Source: Burkholderiales bacterium 8X (lineage in GTDB: Bacteria > Pseudomonadota > Gammaproteobacteria > Burkholderiales > Burkholderiaceae_C). From it: a stretch of DNA of 64,000 nucleotides. A program made the translations under genes and the position numbers. Numbering within the stretch: the first letter of the stretch is position 1; each line of letters begins with the position of its first letter. This document shows positions 8,321-17,188 of the stretch, one piece after another. Under the pieces are notes generated by a model. The model ran no database searches and had not been told where the DNA came from. It was given only the letters and a program-made list of their open reading frames with translations. The stretch lies in the NCBI GenBank assembly GCA_902506565.1, contig LR732703.1, positions 1,656,642 through 1,720,641 of the forward strand, read 5' to 3'.

Positions 8321-8992
8321 ATGGAATCGCTGCCTTCGTTGCTCCTCCCGGTCAGTTTCGCGACCCTGTTGCTGTTCGCCTTGGTCGCGCTGGTCGCCAT
8401 CGCCACGCCCGGTCCGACCGTGCTGCTGGCGCTTGCCAACGGCTCGCGTTTCGGCGTGCGGCGGGCCCTGCCGGGGATGGTGGGGGCGGTGGCTTCCGAC
8501 TTCGTGCTGGTCGCGGCCGCGGCGCTCGGTCTGGGCGCGGTGCTGGCGGCTTCGGAGTTCTGGTTCTCGGTGGTCAAGTGGGTCGGCGCGGCATACCTGG
8601 CATGGCTGGGCTTTCGCCTGTTGCGCTCCGAAGGCGCGCTCGACCTGGCAGGCGCGGGGGCACAAGGCGCGCCGCAGGCCGGCGGCTCGGCTCGCCGCAT
8701 CTTCGCCAAGTCATTCCTGGTGGCCGTGACCAATCCGAAGGGCTACCTGTTCGTCTCGGCGCTGATGCCTCAGTTCGTCGACCCCTCGAGCCCGCAATGG
8801 CCGCAGTACCTGGTGATCGGCCTGGTCTTCGCCGCGCTCGACTTCGGCGTGATGCTGACCTATGCGGTGATCGGCGCCCGCGCGGTCAAGCTGCTCCGCC
8901 GCCGAGCCGTGCTCTGGCTGGACCGCTGCTGCGGCGCTGCGCTGCTCGCGCTGGCGGCATCGCTCGCCGTCTACCGCCGCGGTTCGGCTTGA
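8321..8992 (+). CDS. LysE/RhtB-family amino-acid exporter
   Basis: 223-residue inner-membrane protein with about six hydrophobic helices and the family signature ATPGPTVLLALANGSRFG near the N-terminus, plus NPKGYLF in the middle. LysE/RhtB proteins export amino acids or related solutes. The ATG at 8321 is preferred over upstream codons because it begins just before the first helix. No good Shine-Dalgarno is visible. The gene is divergent from trxC (83 bases between starts). Substrate unknown. Confidence 0.88.
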   Translation: MESLPSLLLPVSFATLLLFALVALVAIATPGPTVLLALANGSRFGVRRALPGMVGAVASDFVLVAAAALGLGAVLAASEFWFSVVKWVGAAYLAWLGFRLLRSEGALDLAGAGAQGAPQAGGSARRIFAKSFLVAVTNPKGYLFVSALMPQFVDPSSPQWPQYLVIGLVFAALDFGVMLTYAVIGARAVKLLRRRAVLWLDRCCGAALLALAASLAVYRRGSA

Positions 8993-9021
8993 TGCCGGTG
9001 GGCCGCGAGCCGCCGCGCAGG

Positions 9022-9043
9022 CTCAGCGGCGCCTCAGCGGCGC
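9022..9043 (+). repeat. Two tandem copies of an 11-base unit between convergent genes
   Basis: ctcagcggcgc occurs at 9022-9032 and 9033-9043, followed by degenerate copies (ctcgacgc, ctcaacgc). It lies in the short gap between the converging LysE and lipocalin-like genes. Confidence 0.6.
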
Positions 9044-9052
9044 CTCGACGCC

Positions 9053-10315
9053 TCAACGCGCCCGTGCAGGCTCCGGCGGCAGCGCCTTGAGCCGCTCGTA
9101 GCCGCTCAGCTCCATGAAGCCTTCGCCGGTCGCGCTGCCGCTCACCTTGACCGGACCCTCCCAGTAGATGTTGGCGGTCGTGGTCGCGGCATTGAATTCG
9201 CCGTTGGCGATCCACGGCTTCACGCGAAGCTCGCCGGAAGGCAGGCGAATGTCCCATTCGACGATGTAGCTGACCTGGGTCGCCGGGCTGGCCCAGCGCT
9301 TCACCGGCGTGAAGACGATGTCCTCCGGCTTGAGCGGCGTCGATCCGCTCGGGTCCGACCGGGTGCCGGCGGTGAGCACGCTCCGGCCCTGCATGTCGAA
9401 GAGCTGGTAGAGCATCAGGTCGCTGCCGTCGTCGAGGTGCAGGGCGAACCAGTTCCAGCCGAGGCTCAGCACGTCGAAGTCGCCCCACTGATGATCGAAC
9501 CAGACCTCGCCGCTCACCTGCTGCGTCCTGCCGGCGATCGCGACCTGGCCGGTAGCCGACATCCGCGGCCGCGAGTAGTAGTAGCTGATGCCGCTGGTGC
9601 CGAAGTCCAGCAGTCCGGGCGTCTGCGAGCCATGTGCGCGATGCGCCACCGGGGTCCGCGCGTCCTTCAGGTCCATCGAGAAGGACGCGCCGTCGAATGC
9701 GGCCTTCAACACGTGCGACGCGTCCACGGCCGACACCTGCCAGCCGTCCTGGCGAAAGTCGAAGCCGTTGGCGACGTTCAGCGCCGGCACGCCGCCGGTC
9801 CGGCTCTGGCTGCTGTAGCGCCGGCCGGTCTGCAGGTCGGTGAGCGCCATGTGCATCACGGTGTGCTTGATGAGTCCGTTGGCGACGAACACCGCGACAT
9901 GGAAGGCATAGCGCTGGCCGCCTTGCGCCGACAGGATGCCGTTGTAGTACCACCATTCCATGCCCGAGCCATGCGGCGCGTCGTCTGCCGGCAGCTTGAG
10001 CGGGGGCAGGGCAGCCGTGCGCTCGGCGGCCGGTGCGGCTTGCGTCGCCTGGCCACGCGAGGAATCCCGCGTATCCGATGCCGCCGGCTGGAGCGTCGGG
10101 TCGAGTGGCCGTCGATCCGGCTGCGCCACCAGGAAGTAGCCGAACACGGCGCAGGCCAACGCCAGCAGTCCGATCGTCGGCGCCAGGTACCTCCGCAGGC
10201 CTCGCGAGCCCGAGCGCTTCGAGCCGTGCCAGTTGCTCCGGTAGGAACGTCGTCCTTCGATCGGCTCGCGTGGGCTTGGCTCGCCGCTTGCGCCGGTGTC
10301 GTCCTCGGTATTCAT
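9053..10315 (-). CDS. Membrane-anchored CrtC/AttH lipocalin-like protein
   Basis: 420 residues. One transmembrane helix (about 41-65) anchors a large periplasmic domain of the carotenoid-1,2-hydratase/AttH lipocalin-like type, seen in GMEWWYYNG (first half) and VWFDHQWGDFD (second half). Members are secreted or anchored proteins of poorly defined hydratase or lipid-binding function; this one is unlikely to be a carotenoid enzyme because no carotenoid genes are nearby. The ATG at 10315 was chosen because it leads directly into the short cytoplasmic tail and anchor. The gene is divergent from the DUF2164 gene with 58 bases between starts. Confidence 0.8.
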   Translation of the reverse strand: MNTEDDTGASGEPSPREPIEGRRSYRSNWHGSKRSGSRGLRRYLAPTIGLLALACAVFGYFLVAQPDRRPLDPTLQPAASDTRDSSRGQATQAAPAAERTAALPPLKLPADDAPHGSGMEWWYYNGILSAQGGQRYAFHVAVFVANGLIKHTVMHMALTDLQTGRRYSSQSRTGGVPALNVANGFDFRQDGWQVSAVDASHVLKAAFDGASFSMDLKDARTPVAHRAHGSQTPGLLDFGTSGISYYYSRPRMSATGQVAIAGRTQQVSGEVWFDHQWGDFDVLSLGWNWFALHLDDGSDLMLYQLFDMQGRSVLTAGTRSDPSGSTPLKPEDIVFTPVKRWASPATQVSYIVEWDIRLPSGELRVKPWIANGEFNAATTTANIYWEGPVKVSGSATGEGFMELSGYERLKALPPEPARAR

Positions 10316-10373
10316 GGGTTGTCCAGTGCACGGAGATAGGATGCAAAGCCTAGCATCGCACCAAGGAGCATCC

Positions 10374-10655
10374 ATGGCCATCGAGCTCGACAAGGACGTC
10401 CGTAAGCAAGCCATCGCCTCGATCGAACGCTATTTCCGCGAGAACATGGAGAACCCGATCGGCAACATCGGCGCCAACGCGCTGTTGTCCTTCTTCGTGC
10501 AGGAGATCGGACCGGTGGTCTACAACCGCGCCGTCGCCGACGTGCAAGAGCGGATCCAGGCCCGCGTCATGGATCTGGACATCGAGGTGCACGAGGAAGA
10601 GTTTCAATACTGGCGCGCCTGCGACCCGGCTTCCGGCAAGGCCGGGCGCCGCTGA
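10374..10655 (+). CDS. DUF2164 family small protein
   Basis: 93 residues, soluble, mostly helical. It matches the DUF2164 family (RYFRENMENPIGNIGANALL, then FFVQEIGPVVYNRAVADVQ). Function unknown. A strong Shine-Dalgarno (AAGGAG at 10363-10368) fixes the ATG at 10374. Confidence 0.88.
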   Translation: MAIELDKDVRKQAIASIERYFRENMENPIGNIGANALLSFFVQEIGPVVYNRAVADVQERIQARVMDLDIEVHEEEFQYWRACDPASGKAGRR

Positions 10656-10751
10656 AATTCGCCCGATGCCGCCGAAGGTGCGCTTGCAGCGCCGCGGCAC
10701 CCTGTCGTACAAACTCGTACCGCCTCTTTCACCGCACCAGGAAGAACCCGC

Positions 10752-11453
10752 ATGACTTCGACCACCGTCCTGAAGCCGGCCAGCGAAATCGCCGCCGCCA
10801 ACCCGATTCGCCTGCCGAACGAGAGCGCAGAGTACCGCCAGGCACGCACCGCGCTGCTGGCCGAGGAAATCGAGCTTCGTCGGCACATCGAACGGGTCGC
10901 CGCCCAGCGCCGGGCCCTGCCGCCCGGCGGCGCGATCCCGAAGAACTATCGATTCGAAGGCGCCGCCGGGCCGGTCGATTTCGAGGCGCTCTTCGGCGAC
11001 AAGGACACGCTGATCGTCTACAGCTTCATGTATGGCCCGAAGCGCAAGTCGCCATGCCCGATGTGCAGCGCACTGATGGCGGGTTGGGACGGCGAGGCCG
11101 TGCATGTCGAGCAGCGGGCCTCGCTGGTGTTCACCGCGCGATCGCCGATCGATCGAATCATGGCGCTGCAGGAAGCGCGCGGCTGGAAGCGCCTTCGGCT
11201 CTATTCGGATTCCGAAGGCAGCTTTACCCGCGACTACGTGAATCCGGAGGATGGCGACTCGCCGGCCTTCAACGTCTTCACCCGGCGGGACGGCACGGTC
11301 CGGCACTTCTGGACGTCCGAGATGTACGGCGGCAGCGCCGACCCCGGGCAGGACCCGCGCGGCGCACCCGACCTGATGTCGCTCTGGACCATCCTGGACA
11401 GCACGCCCGAGGGCCGCGGCGCGGACTGGTATCCGAAGCTCGACTACAGCTGA
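10752..11453 (+). CDS. DUF899 thioredoxin-like protein
   Basis: 233 residues of the DUF899 family, thioredoxin-fold proteins of unknown role. The segment YSFMYGPKRKSPCPMCSALM holds a C-P-M-C pair at the place of the redox motif. The DW-Y tail is typical of the family. A Shine-Dalgarno AGGAAG precedes the ATG at 10752. It is followed 20 bases later by a LysR gene on the same strand. Confidence 0.85.
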   Translation: MTSTTVLKPASEIAAANPIRLPNESAEYRQARTALLAEEIELRRHIERVAAQRRALPPGGAIPKNYRFEGAAGPVDFEALFGDKDTLIVYSFMYGPKRKSPCPMCSALMAGWDGEAVHVEQRASLVFTARSPIDRIMALQEARGWKRLRLYSDSEGSFTRDYVNPEDGDSPAFNVFTRRDGTVRHFWTSEMYGGSADPGQDPRGAPDLMSLWTILDSTPEGRGADWYPKLDYS

Positions 11454-11472
11454 GGCGAACCGCCACCGACCC

Positions 11473-12360
11473 TTGACCCGCCGCATCGACGCCTACAGCC
11501 TTCGCTTGTTCGTCGCGACCGCGCGCGCCGGATCGATCGTCCGTGCCGCAGCCGCCGAGCACATCGCCGCCTCGGCGCTCAGCCGGCGCCTCGCCGATCT
11601 CGAGCATGCATTCGACACGCCGCTCCTGGTGCGTTCGGCTCGCGGCATCGAGCTCACCGATGCGGGCCGGCTGGTGCTGGCTCGCGGCGAGAGCATCGGC
11701 GACCAGCTCGATGCCTTGCTGCGCGAGGTGCAGAGCGAAGGCGGCGAGCTGCGCGGCACGGTGCGGCTGCATGCCAACATGTCCTCGGTCGTCGGCTTCC
11801 TGCCGGAGCGCTTGCAGCGTTTCAAGGCAGCGCATCCCGGCGTCACGGTGCTGCTGCAAGAGCAGGACACCCGCGAATCGATGCGAGCCTGCCTGGATGG
11901 CCGTGCCGACGTCGGCGTCGGTGTCTCCGATGACTCGTCGCCAGGGCTGGAGACCTGGCGTTTCGCGAGCGATCCGCTGCAAGTCGTCATGCCGGCCGGC
12001 CATGCGCTGGCCGGGCGCAAGAGGATCCGGTTCGAGCTGGCGCTGCAACATGCGCTGATCGGCGTGCATGCCGGCGGCGCGCTCGACCGCACCTTGGTCT
12101 CACGGGCGCAGGAACTCGGCCGAAGCTTCGAGCCGACCGTTTCGGTCAGCAGCTTCGATGCGGTCTGCCGGATGGTCGAGGTCGGCCTGGGCATCGCGAT
12201 CGTGCCGCAGAGCGCCGCCACCGCGTACGCCGGCTCCGCCCACTTCGTGCGCAGGTCGTTGGACGAAGGCTGGGCGGCACGCACGCTCGACCTCTACGCC
12301 CTGCGCAAGACGCCGCAGCCGCGACTGGTGACAGCGCTGGTCGATGCACTGAAAGGGTAA
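11473..12360 (+). CDS. LysR-family transcriptional regulator
   Basis: 295 residues: N-terminal winged helix-turn-helix (about 5-63, RLFVATARAGSIVRAAAAEHIAASA region) and a C-terminal periplasmic-binding-protein-like effector domain. The start is a TTG at 11473 without a clear Shine-Dalgarno; it fits the family N-terminus (Arg-Ile-Asp-Ala-Tyr-Ser-Leu-Arg-Leu-Phe). Unusually for LysR it is co-directional with the next genes, 79 bases ahead of the aconitase-family gene. It is therefore a candidate regulator of that dehydratase-TctC unit, by position only. Confidence 0.9.
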   Translation: MTRRIDAYSLRLFVATARAGSIVRAAAAEHIAASALSRRLADLEHAFDTPLLVRSARGIELTDAGRLVLARGESIGDQLDALLREVQSEGGELRGTVRLHANMSSVVGFLPERLQRFKAAHPGVTVLLQEQDTRESMRACLDGRADVGVGVSDDSSPGLETWRFASDPLQVVMPAGHALAGRKRIRFELALQHALIGVHAGGALDRTLVSRAQELGRSFEPTVSVSSFDAVCRMVEVGLGIAIVPQSAATAYAGSAHFVRRSLDEGWAARTLDLYALRKTPQPRLVTALVDALKG

Positions 12361-12439
12361 ACACGGATCTCGCGATTCGCGCGATCCCCCTTGCCCAGCC
12401 AGCGCTACCCGGCGCGGCGTGGGCAAGAGAAGATCGGGC

Positions 12440-14440
12440 ATGCCAGACGCGATCCCACCGTCCACCGAATCGCTCCGTTTCGACCCGCGCATCCTGTACC
12501 TTGCCGAGTTGCCCGACGCCGCGAGGCAGGTGCTGGGCGGCGAGGTCGTCACCCGCGCAGAAGCCGGCCGGCTGCGCGACGATGTCTCGACCGACGAAAT
12601 CACGCCGCTGCCGATCCTGACCCACTTCGACGCAGCGCTAGGCCGCTATCCCTACACCGGCTTCACCGCCGGCGGCGAACAGCCGATCGGACCGGATGCG
12701 ATCCGGCGGTCCGGCATCGAGGTCGTGGTCGCAGGCAGGCGCTACGGCAAGGGCTCGTCGCGCGAGCACGGCCCGGCGGCGGAAAAGCTGGCGGGCGTTC
12801 GGCTCGTCATCGCCGAAAGCTTCGAGCGCATCTACCGCCAGAACGCAGACAACATCGGCCTTTTCACCTCCACCGACTTCGGCCTGGTCGATCGGATCGC
12901 CCGCGGCGAGGCGATACCCGTCGGCGACCTGGTCGCCGGTCGCGATGCGCTGGCGGCAGCCATCCTGCAGAGCGGCGGGCTGCTCGCGTTCGGCCAGCGC
13001 TTCATGCGCAACATCGAGCCCGCCGGCGATGTGGCCGATGGACCGCCGCGAACCCTGTTCGAGAAGATCGTGGCCCGTCATGCGCTCGCCACCGAACTCA
13101 CCTCCGCGCATCCCGCACCCGGCGACGGTGCTTTCGTGCGAGCCGACTGGCGCTTCATCCACGAGTACTACACCGGCATGGCCGCGCACATGCTCGGCGC
13201 GACCTTCGGCGACGGGCTCGCATTGCGCGACCCGGCATCGATCGTGGTGTTCGAGGACCACACGTCCTATGTCGAGGAAAGCCCGGCGCACGTGCGCGGC
13301 GGGCTGGTGGCCAACGTGCATCGCATGGTCGAGGCGCAGCGCGAGTTCGCCGCGCGACACGGGTTGCGGGGCCACCGCACCCTGACCGAGCAGGAAGCCG
13401 CAGCCGACGACGGCAGCAACCGGGCCGGCATCTCGCACGCCATGATGGCGGAGCATTACGCCTTGCCGGGGCAGCTGGTGGTCGGCACCGATTCGCACAC
13501 GCCGCACAGCGGTGCATTGGGCTGCGTGGCCTTCGGCGTGGGCACCACCGACATGGCGAATGCCTTCGTGACCGGCGCGGTGCGCCTCACGGTGCCCGAG
13601 TCGCTGCTGGTGCTGCTCGATGGCCAGCTGCAGCCCGGCGTGACCGCGAAGGACGTGGTGCTGCACCTGCTGGCATTGCCCGCGCTCAAGGCGGGGGCGG
13701 GGCTCGGCAAGGTGTTCGAATTCGCCGGCGAAGCGGTGGCGCGGATGTCGACCGACGAACGCGCCACGCTCACCAACATGACGGCCGAGCTGGGCGGCTT
13801 CACCGGCATCGTCGCCCCGGATGCCGAAACACAGCGCTTCTTGCGCGAGCGGCGCGGCATCGAGTTCGAGATCGAGCCCTGGATGTGCAGCGACGAAGGC
13901 GCCCGCCGTGCCGACACGCTGCGCGTCGATTGCGCCGCCGTTCCCGCGATGGTCGCGGCGCCGGGGGACCCCGGCAACGGCTTGCCGCTCGCCGCGCTGG
14001 CCGCACCGGTTCGCATCGACATCGCCTATGGCGGCTCCTGCACGGCCGGCAAGCGCGAGGATTTCGATCACTACCATGCGGTGCTGCGGTGGGCGGCCGA
14101 CCGGGGCCTGCGCGTCGCGCCGGGCGTCGAGCTGTTCCTGCAGTTCGGCACCACGGCCGTGCGGGATCACTGCATCGCCGCCGGCTACATGGACGCGTTC
14201 GAAAAAGTCGGTGCCCGGATGTTGCAGCCGTCTTGCGGCGCCTGTGGCAATTGCGGGCCGGGCGGCTCGGTATCGAAATCGCAAGTGACCGTGAGTGCCA
14301 TCAACCGCAACTTCCCGGGTCGCGGCGGCCCGGGCCAGGTGTGGCTCGCGAGCCCGCCGACGGTGGCCGCGAGCGCGATCGCCGGCGAACTGCTTTCCTT
14401 CGACGCGCTTCGAAACCGCGAGTCCGCGCTCGTCGGCTGA
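12440..14440 (+). CDS. Aconitase-superfamily dehydratase with swivel domain at the N-terminus
   Basis: About 666 residues combining both halves of an aconitase/isopropylmalate-isomerase enzyme in one chain. The LeuD-like swivel domain comes first (GKGSSREHG, Ser-Ser-Arg-Glu at 106-109). The LeuC-like [4Fe-4S] domain follows, with GTDSHTPHSGALGC and cluster cysteines C534 (GGSCTAG), C599 and C602 (CGACGNC, which has a further C605). This order is like AcnB without its HEAT domain and opposite to AcnA. The following TctC receptor suggests a tricarboxylate or a related substrate; the true substrate is unknown. ATG 12440 is preferred; GTG 12419 is possible. An inverted repeat (12391-12397 with 12420-12426) lies in the leader. 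Confidence 0.85.
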   Translation: MPDAIPPSTESLRFDPRILYLAELPDAARQVLGGEVVTRAEAGRLRDDVSTDEITPLPILTHFDAALGRYPYTGFTAGGEQPIGPDAIRRSGIEVVVAGRRYGKGSSREHGPAAEKLAGVRLVIAESFERIYRQNADNIGLFTSTDFGLVDRIARGEAIPVGDLVAGRDALAAAILQSGGLLAFGQRFMRNIEPAGDVADGPPRTLFEKIVARHALATELTSAHPAPGDGAFVRADWRFIHEYYTGMAAHMLGATFGDGLALRDPASIVVFEDHTSYVEESPAHVRGGLVANVHRMVEAQREFAARHGLRGHRTLTEQEAAADDGSNRAGISHAMMAEHYALPGQLVVGTDSHTPHSGALGCVAFGVGTTDMANAFVTGAVRLTVPESLLVLLDGQLQPGVTAKDVVLHLLALPALKAGAGLGKVFEFAGEAVARMSTDERATLTNMTAELGGFTGIVAPDAETQRFLRERRGIEFEIEPWMCSDEGARRADTLRVDCAAVPAMVAAPGDPGNGLPLAALAAPVRIDIAYGGSCTAGKREDFDHYHAVLRWAADRGLRVAPGVELFLQFGTTAVRDHCIAAGYMDAFEKVGARMLQPSCGACGNCGPGGSVSKSQVTVSAINRNFPGRGGPGQVWLASPPTVAASAIAGELLSFDALRNRESALVG

Positions 14441-14489
14441 AGTGCGCAAGCAGAATCATCACAATCGAACGACAACCCCAGGAGACCTC

Positions 14490-15476
14490 ATGACTTCTCA
14501 TCTCGACCTTTCGCGCCGTTCGCTGCTGGCCGCATCGCTCGCCGGCATGGCCGGCGGCCTCTTTCCGCTGGCCGCATCGGCTCAGTCCGGCACCGTCAAG
14601 TTCATCCTGCCGAACGCGACCGGCTCCGGCGTCGACGCCATCACCCGTGCGGCCCAGCCGGCACTTTCGAAGGCGCTGAACGCCTCGGTGGTGGTCGACA
14701 ACCAGCCGGGCGCCGGCGGCGTGGTCGGCCTGCAGGCGCTGGCACGCTCGGCACCCGACGGCAACACCTTGTCGATCGTCTCGAACAACGTGGTGATCTT
14801 CCCGAGCGTCCTCAAGTCGCTGCCCTTCGACATGCCGGGCGACTTCACGCCGATCTCGGTGATCGGCGCCACGCCGATGGTGCTGGTGGTCAATCCGGCG
14901 AAGGTGTCCGCCACCAACAGCAAGGAGTTCATCGCGCTGCTCAAGAGCAAGCCGGGCGAGCTCAACTTCGCTTCCGGCGGCAACGGCACCATCCTCCACC
15001 TCGCGACCGAGCTCTTCCTCGAAGAAGCCGGCGTCAAGGCCAAGCACATTCCCTACAAGGGGGTCGGTCCGATGGTGACCGACATGATCGGCGGCCAGGT
15101 CGAATTCGGCACCGCCGCCTTGCCGAGCCTGCAGCCACACATCCGAAGCGGCGCGTTGCGCGCGATCGGGGTCTTGACGCCGCAGCGCGTGGCGGCCGCG
15201 CCCGACATCCCGACCTTTGCCGAGCAGGGCCTGCCGAAGTTCGTGGTGGAGGCCTGGTTTGCGTTGATCGGGCCCAAGGGCATGAGCAGCGCCAACGTGG
15301 CGAAGGCGCATGAAGCGTTGGCCGTGGCCTTCGCCGACCCGGCGGTCAAGGAAGCCATGACCAAGCAGGGCAACACCATCACGATCAGCAGCCCGGAACA
15401 GGCGCAGGCGGCCTTCCGGAGCGAACTCGCGAAGTACGCGGCGCTGGTGAAGAAGGCGGGGATCGAGCCGCAATAG
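14490..15476 (+). CDS. TctC/Bug-type tripartite tricarboxylate receptor
   Basis: 328-residue periplasmic solute receptor of the TctC/Bug family, which binds carboxylates for TctAB-type transport or for sensing. It has a signal peptide (SRRSLLAASLAGMAGG, cleavage near ASA-Q) with a twin-arginine look, and family motifs VVDNQPGAGGVVG, FASGGNGTILHLATELF and IPYKG. The ATG at 14490 has a GGAG Shine-Dalgarno at 14481. It sits 49 bases after the aconitase-family gene. No TctA or TctB membrane genes are in the window, so it is an orphan receptor here. Confidence 0.92.
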   Translation: MTSHLDLSRRSLLAASLAGMAGGLFPLAASAQSGTVKFILPNATGSGVDAITRAAQPALSKALNASVVVDNQPGAGGVVGLQALARSAPDGNTLSIVSNNVVIFPSVLKSLPFDMPGDFTPISVIGATPMVLVVNPAKVSATNSKEFIALLKSKPGELNFASGGNGTILHLATELFLEEAGVKAKHIPYKGVGPMVTDMIGGQVEFGTAALPSLQPHIRSGALRAIGVLTPQRVAAAPDIPTFAEQGLPKFVVEAWFALIGPKGMSSANVAKAHEALAVAFADPAVKEAMTKQGNTITISSPEQAQAAFRSELAKYAALVKKAGIEPQ

Positions 15477-15496
15477 GGGCGGCGGCCCGAAGCTGG

Positions 15497-16153
15497 CTAG
15501 CGCTGCAGGAAGGCCGGCACCGGCCGTCCTTGCGACGCCAGGAAATCCATCATCGGCTGCACCACGGCCCGGACGGCGGCGCGCGCGCCGACCCGTTCGC
15601 GCCAGGCCATAAGCCTCGGCGTCGCGTCGGTCATGCCGGCACCCTTGCGTTCGGCGAACACCTGGGCCATGTAGAAGGCGATGTCCGCATAGGAATAGTC
15701 GCCGGCCAGGTAGTCCCGGTCCGCCAATGCCGATTCGAGTCGTGCGTAGAAGCCGGCACAAGCCGCGCAAGCCTTGCGGGCGGCCTCGCCTTGCAGGTCG
15801 TCCTGCAGGCCCATCAAGCGGATCACCTGCGGAAAGAACACCTCGTCCGACGGGTGCTCGAGCTGCCGGGCGCGGGCGCGATCGGCGGGCGATGCCGGCC
15901 AGAGCGGCGGTTCGGGCGCGATGTCTTCGAGGTACTCGAAGATCTGGGTCGAATCGAAAATCTCCACACCGCCGTCGATCAGCACCGGCACCTGTCCCTT
16001 CGGATTGATCCGCAGCACCTCGGGATGCTTCGGCCGATAGAAGTCATCGCTGTCGAAAGGCACCATCTCGACGTCGATGGCGATGCCTTTCTCGCGCGCT
16101 GCAATTTCGGCCTTGGCGCCGAACATGCTGAGCGGACCGCTCAGGAGCTTCAT
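15497..16153 (-). CDS. Glutathione S-transferase family protein
   Basis: 218 residues: N-terminal thioredoxin-like domain (KLLSGPLSMFGAKAEIAAREKG, then NPKGQVPVLIDGG and the glutathione-binding IFDSTQIFEYLE) and an all-helical C-terminal domain. It would conjugate or transfer glutathione, or work on a glutathionylated intermediate. Its ATG overlaps the stop of the upstream TctC gene (TGATG at 16151-16155), so it is translated from the same mRNA as that receptor and the M20 hydrolase. Confidence 0.9.
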   Translation of the reverse strand: MKLLSGPLSMFGAKAEIAAREKGIAIDVEMVPFDSDDFYRPKHPEVLRINPKGQVPVLIDGGVEIFDSTQIFEYLEDIAPEPPLWPASPADRARARQLEHPSDEVFFPQVIRLMGLQDDLQGEAARKACAACAGFYARLESALADRDYLAGDYSYADIAFYMAQVFAERKGAGMTDATPRLMAWRERVGARAAVRAVVQPMMDFLASQGRPVPAFLQR

Positions 16154-17139
16154 CAGTCGATCTTCGCGCCGGAGGCCTTCACCACCACGCCCATGTTGTC
16201 GTAGTCGGCGCGCAGCAGCTGCTGGAACTCCTCGGCGGTGCCGCTCCTCGGCTCGACCCCGAGGCGCGTGAAGCGCTCCTTCATCGCGGGTTCGGCCATC
16301 ACCTTGTTCATGGCTGCATTGATCTTGTCGATATCGGCCTTGGGCGTGCCGGCCGGTGCCAGGAGGCCGATCCACGAATCGAAGTCGTAGCCGGGGAGAC
16401 CGCTCTCGGCCACGGTCGGCAGGCTGGGCAGGAAGGGGCTGCGCGACTTGCCGGTGGTGGCGAGCAACTTGGCGCGAGCGTCGCTCTGGTAGCCCATCAC
16501 GCCGATGCTCGACGAGATCACCGCCTGCACCCGGCCGGCCAGCACCTCGTTGACCGCCTCGCCGGTGGACTTCATGGGGATGTGCGTCATCTGCAGCCCG
16601 GCCTTGGCCAGGAACGATGCCATTGCAAGATGGGTGGCGCTGCCGTTGCCGGCCGAGGCGTAGTTGTACTTGCCCGGGTTGGCCTTGACCACGCGGATGA
16701 AATCGGCGGTGGTCTCGACCTTGAGGTCGCTCGCCGCCATCAGCGCGTAGCCGGCGTTGCCGAGGTTGGCCACGCCGACGAAATCCTTGGCGGTGTCGTA
16801 GGGCAGCTTGCCGTACAGGTGGCCTGCGATGTTGTGGCTGGCCGCGGCCAGCACCAGGGTGTTGCCGTCCGGCGGCGCTTTCGCGACCAGCGCCGCGCCC
16901 ACGGTGCCGCCCGCGCCCGCACGGTTCTCGACGATGGCGCTCGCGTTCAGCGCGGCGCCCAGCTCGTTGTTGATCGAGCGCGCAACCGTGTCCTGCACGG
17001 CGCCGGTGCCGAAGGGCACCACGATGCGGATGACGCGCTGCGCGTTTGCAGCGGGCGCGGTGCCGAGCGCGACGACGGCGAGCAGGGCGGCGGAGGCGAG
17101 AGCGGCGAAGGAGCGGCGTTGAAGGGTGGGCTGGTGCAT
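16153..17139 (-). CDS. TctC/Bug-type tripartite tricarboxylate receptor (second)
   Basis: 328-residue periplasmic receptor with a Sec-type signal peptide (ALASAALLAVVALGTAPAANA, cut before QRVIRIVVPF). The family motifs IVENRAGAGGTVGAALVAK, YASAGNGSATHLAMASF and IPMKSTGEAVNEV are present. It shares length and organisation with the receptor at 14490-15476, but the sequences are clearly different. It lies between the M20 amidohydrolase (49 bases upstream) and the GST (1-base overlap), which suggests uptake of an amide or conjugate processed by those enzymes (inference). Confidence 0.92.
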   Translation of the reverse strand: MHQPTLQRRSFAALASAALLAVVALGTAPAANAQRVIRIVVPFGTGAVQDTVARSINNELGAALNASAIVENRAGAGGTVGAALVAKAPPDGNTLVLAAASHNIAGHLYGKLPYDTAKDFVGVANLGNAGYALMAASDLKVETTADFIRVVKANPGKYNYASAGNGSATHLAMASFLAKAGLQMTHIPMKSTGEAVNEVLAGRVQAVISSSIGVMGYQSDARAKLLATTGKSRSPFLPSLPTVAESGLPGYDFDSWIGLLAPAGTPKADIDKINAAMNKVMAEPAMKERFTRLGVEPRSGTAEEFQQLLRADYDNMGVVVKASGAKID

Positions 17140-17188
17140 GGTGCGCGGGTCTTTCGGTGATGGGGTGGGGTCGTTCGGAAGGAGGGTG

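Noticed and set aside
12391..12426. Inverted repeat TTGCCCA...TGGGCAA as a riboswitch or terminator before the dehydratase gene
   Set aside because: The loop is 22 bases and the arms only 7, with no T-run or known riboswitch features; noted only in the gene entry.
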